A stretch of 28,940 nucleotides of DNA from a virus, in the IMG/VR virus record IMGVR_UViG_3300031565_000257, positions 1 through 28,940 of that record; one strand, 5' to 3'. This document shows, piece by piece, positions 22,256 to 28,940 of the stretch (position 1 is the stretch's first letter; the number at the start of each line of letters is the position of its first letter). The translations under genes and the position numbers were made by a program. The notes below the pieces were generated by a model. It was not told the origin of the DNA and did no database searches. It was given only the letters and a program-made list of their open reading frames with translations.

Positions 22256-25027
22256 TTATTTTTTCTTCTTAGACTCTTTCTTTTTAGCTACATCATATTT
22301 GTTTTTATTCTCTTTAGCAATTTGCAAATCTTTATCCTTTAACTGAAGCTGAAGGTTCATCTTTTCTCTTTCTATATTATGCTTATCTTCAGCCATCTTC
22401 ATTTTATTACCCTCTTTAGTTCTATCCATATTCATAGTCTGTTCAAACTCTTGAGTACCTTCCATTCTATCCATAAAGTCTAAGAAATCATTTTGCTGAT
22501 TTTGATTAACATCTTGCATAGCACCATAACCAGCAGCTCTGATCTCAGCAACAAGAATATCTTTTCTTCTATCCTTCTCTTTCTCTAGAACCTCATGATC
22601 TAAGTCCATTTGCTTATCTTTAATACTAGCTTCGATCTCAGCTTGTCTCATACGTTCTTCAGCTTCTCTTGAAGCAGAAGCTTCTTTCTGAGCCTTCTCT
22701 TCTGCAGCTTTCAATACATGATTAAGTTCAGATAATGAATCTGATTGCATAATACTACCAAGATCAAAAATACTTGCACCAGTAGTATTGTTATTCATTA
22801 CTAGTGTTTTCATCTGTTCTACTACCGCTCTATGGTTAGCCTTAGTTGTAGCGAATACATTGATGTCACGAAGTAATAAATCAGTACCGTTAATCTCAAA
22901 GTTAACTTTCTCATCATTAGACGTCATATATTGTAGACGTAATGAAGGTTTAGTAGAATGATAATACTGTGCTAGATCTGTACGCATTTGGTGCACTCTA
23001 GGCATTAAATAATCAGAGTGTTGTATAAAGTACATTTCCGTCTGGGCATAAGATCCTGTAACTGCTTGTTCAATACCTTTAGCTGTCTCTGTCTGTCCTA
23101 TTTGCTGACCTAATCTTTGAGGGGTAATACCAATAGTTTCAAAACACTGTTGTTTAAAATAGTTAGCTAATTGTACTCTAGACATTAATCTACTAGATTG
23201 TTCTAGATCTAATTTCTGAAAAGATTGATTGGCAATTGGATGTTCTGTATTACTAATAGATGTATCTAAAGGTAGAATACCGAAATCTTTCATGGCCACA
23301 TATGCTTTTGCAAAGTTGTTCTTACCCCAATCTTCATCCATTGAATGTCGAGGTAATGAGTTTTGATCTAACATGATTACTGTACCTAGTTCGTCCACTA
23401 GGATATCCGCAATCTGATTGTTAACAATATTATAACCAATTTGGAAAGGTTTCATTAAGTCAACCATAGAGCTAGACTTAGTATTACGATCATTAAATAC
23501 AGCACCTTCTACCGGAAGTTTACAACCATAAAGAGTACTATCACCTTTAAATTGGAACTTAAGAGGACCTATCTTGTTTTGATCAATACCTAAATACATA
23601 GGATTAATACCACCTGGGCTATTCATACCCCAGAAACTTGGTTGATTAGGTCCAATCTTTACACCACCCCATACTTCATTAATATAAATCCAATCGATAT
23701 GTTCTCCTGCTATAAGATTATCTTTAGATTTATTCTTAATAAGAGTTGTATTATAGATAGGTTTATCTGTTACTTTATATTCTTCACTAATAATATCTAC
23801 AATAACCTCACCCTCATCAGTAATCTTAGTAAGGTGTCCAATTTTTCTTTGAGACTTCCAATAAGCTGTAGTTACGCGTAATAAAAAGGCAGCGCCCATA
23901 GGAGCATAATCTTCACTTTCAGACATAATCCACTGTACAATGTCTCCACCATCTTGTATAAAGTTATTATACATAGATGTAAATTGTCTATATGCAAGAC
24001 CTGGCATATCAGTATTCCAATCATGAGACTTAGTAGCATCATAATAAGAACCATCATTTTGATATCCTGTAATAGGATAACCTGCAGATCTTACAGGATA
24101 AATAGCTTCTAAAGACTCTAACTGCTCTTCAGTCATCATATAACCAAACTTATCAATTACATCAGATATAGTCATCATATCTACTTTTCCTATCCAATTA
24201 CCTTGAGAAGTATATCTTACTTCTGGGGACTTGTGGTAGAAAGTAGTCGCTGGGTTCCATAACTCTACTTCATAATCATCTTCCATCATCTTGAAATGCC
24301 AGAACTCTCTATCAGAAATTAACATATCTCTAAAGGCTCTTTCCTCAAGTTCATCCATACCGAATCGGTCTTCGTCAACTTTAAATTGATGGGTGGCCCA
24401 TTGCTCAACTAAACTTCTATAGTCCTTAACAAAAAACTTCTCAATCTCTGGAAGAGATTTAAGATTATCAGGAGCCATTTGCTCTTGCATTTGCTGTTGA
24501 ACCTCTGGACTATTAGGATCTAACCCTTGTTCAATCATACTAGATAACAGCTTTTGCTCAGCTTGTCTAATCAATACCTCTTCTATTTGAGATCTCTTCT
24601 GCTCTAGTAATTCATTATGGGAAAATTCATCCACTCCTCTGAATGTAATCTTCGAATTGCGTTTCGCGAATTCCGAAGTCAACACATTAATAACATTAGG
24701 TATGATAGGATAAAACTTTAACTCTAACGCACTTACATCCTCTTTAGTCAAAGTTTCAACAAGATCCATCATCTCATTATCTTGTTCAAGAATATAATCA
24801 GATTTATCTATTTGACCTTTAGAAAGCTTATAGTTTTTCATAATTCTACGAGCACTCTTACGAAGCTGCTTGAGACCATTCCACTCTAACCAGTCCATAT
24901 TCCAAGCAGTCCACTCTGGATCTTTTTCCTTACGGGGTATGAATTGAATAGGTTGGGTTATAGAACCCATTCTATTATACTCAGCCTTCTTACCTGACTT
25001 GAGCTGCATTGCGTTTAATACTTGCAT
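22256..25027 (-). CDS. portal protein
   Basis: 923 aa, directly after the large terminase (one base between them), the usual place and size of portals in crAss-like phages. It would form the 12-subunit ring at one capsid vertex through which DNA enters and leaves. Residues 30-120 hold the aromatic/basic region typical of the portal clip/wing (DPEWTAWNMDWLEWNGLKQL). Residues 140-190 contain a Gln/Glu-rich helix (SPEVQQQMQEQM). Residues 200-330 show WATHQFKVDEDRFGMDELEE and DREFWHFKMMEDDYEVELWN. From about 765 to the end is a long charged coiled coil (Lys/Glu/Arg/Gln), a C-terminal barrel-like extension inside the head, ending KKKESKKKK. Homology was recognised from memory only. Confidence 0.85.
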   Translation of the reverse strand: MQVLNAMQLKSGKKAEYNRMGSITQPIQFIPRKEKDPEWTAWNMDWLEWNGLKQLRKSARRIMKNYKLSKGQIDKSDYILEQDNEMMDLVETLTKEDVSALELKFYPIIPNVINVLTSEFAKRNSKITFRGVDEFSHNELLEQKRSQIEEVLIRQAEQKLLSSMIEQGLDPNSPEVQQQMQEQMAPDNLKSLPEIEKFFVKDYRSLVEQWATHQFKVDEDRFGMDELEERAFRDMLISDREFWHFKMMEDDYEVELWNPATTFYHKSPEVRYTSQGNWIGKVDMMTISDVIDKFGYMMTEEQLESLEAIYPVRSAGYPITGYQNDGSYYDATKSHDWNTDMPGLAYRQFTSMYNNFIQDGGDIVQWIMSESEDYAPMGAAFLLRVTTAYWKSQRKIGHLTKITDEGEVIVDIISEEYKVTDKPIYNTTLIKNKSKDNLIAGEHIDWIYINEVWGGVKIGPNQPSFWGMNSPGGINPMYLGIDQNKIGPLKFQFKGDSTLYGCKLPVEGAVFNDRNTKSSSMVDLMKPFQIGYNIVNNQIADILVDELGTVIMLDQNSLPRHSMDEDWGKNNFAKAYVAMKDFGILPLDTSISNTEHPIANQSFQKLDLEQSSRLMSRVQLANYFKQQCFETIGITPQRLGQQIGQTETAKGIEQAVTGSYAQTEMYFIQHSDYLMPRVHQMRTDLAQYYHSTKPSLRLQYMTSNDEKVNFEINGTDLLLRDINVFATTKANHRAVVEQMKTLVMNNNTTGASIFDLGSIMQSDSLSELNHVLKAAEEKAQKEASASREAEERMRQAEIEASIKDKQMDLDHEVLEKEKDRRKDILVAEIRAAGYGAMQDVNQNQQNDFLDFMDRMEGTQEFEQTMNMDRTKEGNKMKMAEDKHNIEREKMNLQLQLKDKDLQIAKENKNKYDVAKKKESKKKK

Positions 25028-25028
25028 A

Positions 25029-27227
25029 TTATCTTATATTTTTAAAAGGATTCCTAGGACGCTTTGATCCAGAAGAACCGCTGGTACTTCCAATATTCCG
25101 GAACATACTCTTATTTAATTTATACAAATTTTCTGACTTTTCCAAATGTTTCTTGTCTGTCTTATCTACTCTCTTTTGATATCCACGATTAGCTTGTTGT
25201 ACTTTAGCAAAAGCCACTAATGCTGCTAATGATACTAATCTATCGACATTCAACCCTTCAGTATACTTTTCCATCTCGGTTATGATCATGATATCCGGAA
25301 TTCTTTCTACCCCATATGTAGTTTTAACAACAGTACCATCTTCTTTAGTCTCTTGATCTAACTCTTCTCTTATAAACTCTATCAGATAACTTATCAGATG
25401 GGCCTTAAATAATGTGCCTGTATTTTTCCAACCATACTCCTGGTATACATTCCTATTAGTATTAAGATCTTTTAAGAATAATATCTGATCTTTAGGAACT
25501 AGATACTTCTGTTTCTTTTTAGAAATCATATACATAATAAACAAGGAGATGTTATTCTCGACTATTGTCCATGCATTGTACCATTCTATAATAAGCTCTA
25601 ATCTTTCATGTGTCTTATTAATATCGTCAAATCTACCACACCATGTAGCTACAATCTTATCTTTTTCTATATAGCTTTCAACTTCATGACCGTCTATCTT
25701 AGTAACCTCTATTGGGTTTTTATAGATAATGATAGAGCATAGTGAATCAGAAGTTGTTGTTTTTCCTTCAGATACTGGGTCAATAGATCCATAATAGGTA
25801 CCCCACGGGGCTGTAGCATCTGGTTTTTCATAGACAACCAATACTCCAGATTTATCTTCCATGTTTTTACTGACTGGAAAATCCTTAATAGGTAGTTTAG
25901 TACTTCTTGTAGCCTTGATAGTATTATCAGGCTTTCTCATTAAATCAACATACTCTATAGAATATTCTTTATCTTCTATCTTTCTTTTTTGAGATGCTAC
26001 AAGATGTTGGGGAAATATTGAAACCTCTCTATATGCAAAAGCTTCTGCAATATTACGAGGTCTTTGAGATATTCTTAATTGATATAATTCTGGAGCAAGG
26101 TCTTTCTTCATTTGTATTCTATTCTCATCAAGAGCAGCTAGTGCTTTTTCTACAAGAGAATTTCCAAATTCATCAATATAAGGAGGCATAGACCATTGTT
26201 CAGGAATAAATAATCCAGCTTTTCCTATAGTACCTTTATCATCTATAAGGTTGGTTTCTACAGCATAGATATCATTAACTTCAGGATACTTAATCATATG
26301 CTCTAATGGTTTACATTGATCAAGTTCACCGACTGAACCAGCTGCTGCAAATAATCCTGTAACTATATCTCCCATTTGTAATGCTGGTAGCAAATACTCC
26401 TTGGTCTTATCCATGGTTGGTGCTATACCCGCCTCTTCATAAAAGAATAATCTACAATCTCCACCGACACCTGCTGTAGGATCCTTCTCTAAAGTTACCC
26501 CTTGAATAGTTCCCTTGTTACCAACTAATTCAGGACGACCATTAATAGTCTCTTCAATCTGTTGTTGCCACATTAAAATTTTACTAGGATTCATAGGACG
26601 ATACCATGCAGTCTTACTATTTAAGAATGATCTATACTCGTCTAAAAACTTCCAGGTACCTTTCTCATTAATCTTATCTTTTAAAGATGACCCCATCTTG
26701 ATGATAGGTGTTTCTTCAAACCATATAAGATTGATCATCTTAGCTGCATGAAAATAAGAGGAGGCTATCTGACGTTTCTTAAGAATGGCTACATGTTTAT
26801 AATGTAATTCAGCTAATAACTCATATAATGCCATGTGATACTGAGTATCCCATATTTGAGGAAACGCGAATTTTCTTTTAAGCTTATCATTGATAGGTAA
26901 GAAATTAATCCACATATAGTAATCTCTAGTTAGATACCAGGTCTTACCATTAGCCTTAAAGATTAACCCTCTTCTACACTTATTTTTTTCTTCATCCCAG
27001 AAATCTCTATAGTCTTTTGTTCCTTCTTTAAATCCACAATAGTAACCAAGTTCATTATATTTATTGGCCATAGCACTCCATTCATGAGTACTTTTATCAA
27101 ACTCGTATTTACCAGGCTCTTTAAAGAGAGGTAATACGAAATCTATAAAATCTTCTCTAGTATTAAAGGTAACATTAGACCACACCCCTTCATCATACAT
27201 TGGTACTACTATAAATGGTTCCATCAT
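25029..27227 (-). CDS. terminase large subunit (packaging ATPase-nuclease)
   Basis: 732 aa. It cuts concatemeric DNA and drives it into the head through the portal. The ATPase domain has a non-classical Walker A (KKRQIASS, residues 150-157) and Walker B plus catalytic Glu in CRLFFYEEAG (about 258-267). The nuclease domain has the expected three acids: Asp483 in GSIDPVSEG, Glu557 in TIVENN, and Asp662 in NVDRLVSLA. The N-terminal 110 residues (TWYLTRDYYMWINFLPI) are typical of the long terminases of crAss-like phages. The ATG overlaps the TAA of the 76-aa gene by one base. The first of two adjacent Met codons is taken as start. A separate small subunit is not recognisable; the 171-aa gene upstream is a candidate. 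Confidence 0.92.
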   Translation of the reverse strand: MMEPFIVVPMYDEGVWSNVTFNTREDFIDFVLPLFKEPGKYEFDKSTHEWSAMANKYNELGYYCGFKEGTKDYRDFWDEEKNKCRRGLIFKANGKTWYLTRDYYMWINFLPINDKLKRKFAFPQIWDTQYHMALYELLAELHYKHVAILKKRQIASSYFHAAKMINLIWFEETPIIKMGSSLKDKINEKGTWKFLDEYRSFLNSKTAWYRPMNPSKILMWQQQIEETINGRPELVGNKGTIQGVTLEKDPTAGVGGDCRLFFYEEAGIAPTMDKTKEYLLPALQMGDIVTGLFAAAGSVGELDQCKPLEHMIKYPEVNDIYAVETNLIDDKGTIGKAGLFIPEQWSMPPYIDEFGNSLVEKALAALDENRIQMKKDLAPELYQLRISQRPRNIAEAFAYREVSIFPQHLVASQKRKIEDKEYSIEYVDLMRKPDNTIKATRSTKLPIKDFPVSKNMEDKSGVLVVYEKPDATAPWGTYYGSIDPVSEGKTTTSDSLCSIIIYKNPIEVTKIDGHEVESYIEKDKIVATWCGRFDDINKTHERLELIIEWYNAWTIVENNISLFIMYMISKKKQKYLVPKDQILFLKDLNTNRNVYQEYGWKNTGTLFKAHLISYLIEFIREELDQETKEDGTVVKTTYGVERIPDIMIITEMEKYTEGLNVDRLVSLAALVAFAKVQQANRGYQKRVDKTDKKHLEKSENLYKLNKSMFRNIGSTSGSSGSKRPRNPFKNIR

Positions 27228-27457
27228 TAGATGTTTAAGGCGGTTATCTCATGAATCTTAACTACATCACCTTGGTGATATACAATAAGTTCTTCTAATG
27301 TTTTCTGATATTTACTTCTCAATACATCTTTAGCAATCAGCTTACCATTAAAGTAGTCAGTCATTTGATGTCTTCTAAACGCAGACCATAATTTTGTATA
27401 AGGGTTATAATGAAATAACCAGTCGTGTAATTCTTCCATATTTTTATTGTTGATCAT
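27227..27457 (-). CDS. 76-aa conserved-looking small protein upstream of terminase
   Basis: 76 aa. It contains a striking aromatic motif, ELHDWLFHYNPYTKLWSAFR, at residues 9-28, followed by a basic helix (AKDVLRSKYQKTLEELIVYH). I remember short proteins with a W.FHYNPYT.LW core near the terminase or head genes of Bacteroidota phages, with no assigned role. It overlaps the terminase gene by one base and the upstream 171-aa gene by 14 bases, so translation is probably coupled. A later start at Met7 would remove most of the upstream overlap. It could be a terminase accessory; this is inference. Confidence 0.65.
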   Translation of the reverse strand: MINNKNMEELHDWLFHYNPYTKLWSAFRRHQMTDYFNGKLIAKDVLRSKYQKTLEELIVYHQGDVVKIHEITALNI

Positions 27458-27959
27458 ATGCTATCCTTTTACCACCACGAACACTTATCTTGTGCTCTTC
27501 TATTTCTTGATTTACAACTTTCTCAAGCTGTTTAAATTCTTGTATTGTTTTTCCTATTTTACTTAACTGAGAGTTTAATACTGAAGCATTCCCATCTCTT
27601 CCAGCAGTAACGGTAGCTTCTCTTCCGAACTTACCCATTTTCTCAAGTAGTATTTTGTTATCGAGATAGTATCTATAAGTAGGGCTCATTACTAATGATT
27701 CCATCTTCTCTATAGCTTTTAGCATTACCTCATCTTCAAGAGTATATTCCCCCGGATAATCTAATAGAATAACCTCTTCTTTATCTTCTTCTGGAACATT
27801 ACAATAAGGTCCTTTAGGATAATATCTAAAATGTAAATAAGAAAAAGCAGGTATAGAATCTTTATAGAATTCATAGACTGCTTTAAGTTCTGGTATAAGT
27901 AAAATGTTCTCATTGATAACAACCTTACCATTAGCTAAATCAAATATCTCTGGTATCAT
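27444..27959 (-). CDS. 171-aa helical protein upstream of terminase, small-terminase candidate
   Basis: 171 aa. Residues 1-70 are mixed (MIPEIFDLANGKVVINENIL, FRYYPKGPYCNVPEED). Residues 75-165 are helical, with a likely coiled coil near the C terminus (IQEFKQLEKVVNQEIEEHKI), and the protein ends in a basic patch (SVRGGKRIAYDQQ). It starts one base after the stop of the previous gene and lies two genes before the large terminase. Small terminases are often short helical proteins encoded here and oligomerise by coiled coils, which makes it a candidate. No helix-turn-helix is clear and I do not recognise the family. It could also be a general phage hypothetical. Confidence 0.7.
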   Translation of the reverse strand: MIPEIFDLANGKVVINENILLIPELKAVYEFYKDSIPAFSYLHFRYYPKGPYCNVPEEDKEEVILLDYPGEYTLEDEVMLKAIEKMESLVMSPTYRYYLDNKILLEKMGKFGREATVTAGRDGNASVLNSQLSKIGKTIQEFKQLEKVVNQEIEEHKISVRGGKRIAYDQQ

Positions 27960-27960
27960 A

Positions 27961-28281
27961 TTATCTAGTATAATGTTTATAAAATAACCAAGCCTTGGTA
28001 AAACTCTTCCTAGAAACCTCTACTATAAAACCACCTGACCCTATATCTACAAGACATGCGTTTTTATCAGGGCCTTCATTACCTACAGGATACCAATCTC
28101 TAACACTACACACCTTAGAGAGATCTATAGTTAGATCAGTTTCTAACTCGTCAGCTTCCATACCGGGAATATCAGATAGCATTTCTTTAGTATTATCTAT
28201 TAATATAATTGGTATATATATCAGATCTGGTATAGATTCATCAAGCCATCTTATACCGGGTATTACTGGAAATGTGCTCAT
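27961..28281 (-). CDS. 106-aa hypothetical protein
   Basis: Taken from the ATG at 28281 (MSTFPVIPGIRWLDESIPDL...). It overlaps the upstream stop as ATGA and is preceded by GGAG at a good distance. An in-frame ATG at 28293 would add four residues and a 16-base overlap. The protein is compact and mixed: IYIPIILIDNT, an acidic helix (DELETDLTIDL), then CSVRDWYPVGNEGPD, VDIGSGGFIVEVSRKSF and a basic aromatic end (WLFYKHYTR). No membrane segment or catalytic motif is recognised. It is followed one base later by the 171-aa gene, in the packaging operon. Function unknown. Confidence 0.66.
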   Translation of the reverse strand: MSTFPVIPGIRWLDESIPDLIYIPIILIDNTKEMLSDIPGMEADELETDLTIDLSKVCSVRDWYPVGNEGPDKNACLVDIGSGGFIVEVSRKSFTKAWLFYKHYTR

Positions 28282-28466
28282 CGTTTTCTCCATTTAAAAT
28301 TAATACCTATAAATAATATGCAAATTGTAGCATCTACATAATCTGTCCAAGGGAATGATATTCCTACAACCGCCCCAGGGAAAGTTGTTATTGATATCTT
28401 AAATCTTCTTTTCATATTATATTCTTCACAAAATAATTGTCGTTGTTCATATTCATCATTATTCAT
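28278..28466 (-). CDS. 62-aa hypothetical protein
   Basis: 62 aa from ATG at 28466, eight bases after the nuclease stop, to TGA at 28278. This is the only TGA stop I verified in this window. The first 17 residues are polar and acidic. From Met18 the protein is hydrophobic and beta-like (FKISITTFPGAVVGISFPW, then ATICILFIGINF) with a basic end (KWRKR). A single membrane segment is possible but not convincing. It couples to the next gene by an ATGA overlap. Position and close packing support it as real; no family is recognised. Confidence 0.55.
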   Translation of the reverse strand: MNNDEYEQRQLFCEEYNMKRRFKISITTFPGAVVGISFPWTDYVDATICILFIGINFKWRKR

Positions 28467-28474
28467 ACCACGAT

Positions 28475-28940
28475 CTATGCTTCTGGATTTTCTTTTAAAT
28501 AGTTAATTATTGCTATAACTTCTGATTTCAAATAGGGCATCTCATATGGGACAACCTCTTGAACAATAGGGTCTCCATTAGCATCCTTCTTAAGAATGGG
28601 AGTATCGAATTCATCTTTCCCGTCTTTCTCAAATATTATATGATGTAATATCAACTTTCCAGGTTTATAGATAGGGTTATGTTTTAATACAATATACATA
28701 TAAATACTCAATTGTAAAGCATAATGATTATAATTACAATCATCTAAGTGAGATAATGGATGTAACATCTTTTTAGATATACCTTCCCAATTAATAAAAC
28801 CCTTAGTTTTAATCTCTTCATTAGTCTTATAATCTATAATATCTACCACACCCCCGAGTATTTCTAAGCGATCTAATTGACCACACCATCCAGCTGATTT
28901 TAAGAATACAAAATGCTCAGGATAAATACCCTCAGTAAGT
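28475..28940 (-). CDS. PD-(D/E)XK nuclease, RecB/Cas4-like (5' end outside window)
   Basis: The frame is open to the right edge, so the N terminus is missing; about 154 codons are visible. It reads LTEGIYPEHFVFLKSAGWCG, then QLDRLEILGGVVDIIDYKTN. The Asp of GQLDRLE and the Asp-x-Lys of DYKT are the two core motifs of PD-(D/E)XK nucleases. YALQLSIYMYIVL corresponds to the QxxxY motif typical of RecB/Cas4-type members. The enzyme should cleave or resect DNA with Mg2+, in phage recombination, replication or end processing before packaging. It ends in TAG, and eight bases later the 62-aa gene begins. A nuclease of this kind just upstream of the packaging genes may mark the border between the DNA-metabolism and virion modules. 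Confidence 0.85.
   Translation of the reverse strand, partial: LTEGIYPEHFVFLKSAGWCGQLDRLEILGGVVDIIDYKTNEEIKTKGFINWEGISKKMLHPLSHLDDCNYNHYALQLSIYMYIVLKHNPIYKPGKLILHHIIFEKDGKDEFDTPILKKDANGDPIVQEVVPYEMPYLKSEVIAIINYLKENPEA

Noticed and set aside
27995-28297. Plus-strand frame of 100 codons over the small packaging-block gene
   Set aside because: It is antisense to a tightly packed minus-strand gene, has no context of its own and has a composition typical of a mirrored frame.
1-28940. Stop-codon recoding (TAG read as an amino acid, as in some gut phages)
   Set aside because: The long frames contain no internal TAG, and TAG appears as a plausible terminal stop in the 977-aa fiber and the nuclease gene. 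The standard bacterial code explains all genes.
1-28940. tRNA genes, CRISPR arrays, insertion sequences, attachment sites, integrase
   Set aside because: No cloverleaf-like segment, regularly spaced direct repeats, transposase or recombinase motif was seen; coding density leaves little room for them.

Overview
The window reads as part of the structural (virion) gene block of a tailed double-stranded DNA phage (Caudoviricetes) that infects a member of the Bacteroidota. It looks like a crAss-like or closely allied gut phage. The evidence is AT-rich DNA, TAA as the nearly universal stop codon, host-type Bacteroidota promoters (TTTG about 20 bp upstream of TAnnTTTG/TATATTA), A-rich leaders in place of Shine-Dalgarno sites, and the gene order terminase - portal - scaffold - major capsid - head and connector proteins - fibers - connector/tail proteins. 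I name the phage group by layout and remembered family resemblance only; no search was possible. Every convincing gene lies on the minus strand, so transcription runs from right to left and the functional order starts near position 28,940.

Packaging and head (28,940 to about 16,100): a truncated PD-(D/E)XK nuclease, four small or medium unknown genes, the large terminase (25,029-27,227), the portal (22,256-25,027), an acidic scaffold-like protein (20,827-22,128) and the major capsid protein (19,155-20,786). The capsid gene is followed by a strong terminator and a compact, possibly pseudoknotted stem-loop. Then come two beta-rich candidate head-decoration or fiber proteins, a conserved 349-aa protein, a run of four very small genes (one as short as 47 codons) that mostly overlap by one base, and a 234-aa connector-like protein.

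The most surprising gene is at 14,872-15,405. It encodes a complete FtnA-type bacterial ferritin with every ferroxidase ligand and the third iron site preserved, plus a basic 16-residue N-terminal extension, placed inside the virion operon.

Next, 13,397-14,779 encodes a 460-aa protein with its own promoter, its own terminator and a codon choice like that of the capsid gene. It is probably a second abundant virion protein. A further promoter overlapping that terminator opens a cysteine-rich fiber block (6,297-13,308): a small adaptor-like protein, a three-CxxC mini-protein, a 977-aa mosaic fiber (Asp-box propeller, PA14-like domain, tandem Cys repeats), two proteins sharing an N-terminal module (one ending in a fibronectin III domain) and a 397-aa protein with GSGY repeats. 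A hairpin terminator at 6,225-6,252 closes the block.

A last promoter drives the connector/tail block (6,141 to 1): an HU/IHF-like candidate, a P22 gp4-like connector candidate, a ring/tail-tube-like protein and a giant tail protein cut by the left edge. No tRNA, CRISPR array, insertion sequence or integrase is visible, and no stretch above 300 bases lacks a gene. The longest gaps (6,142-6,296; 22,129-22,255; 19,036-19,154) hold mainly terminators, promoters and the structured element.
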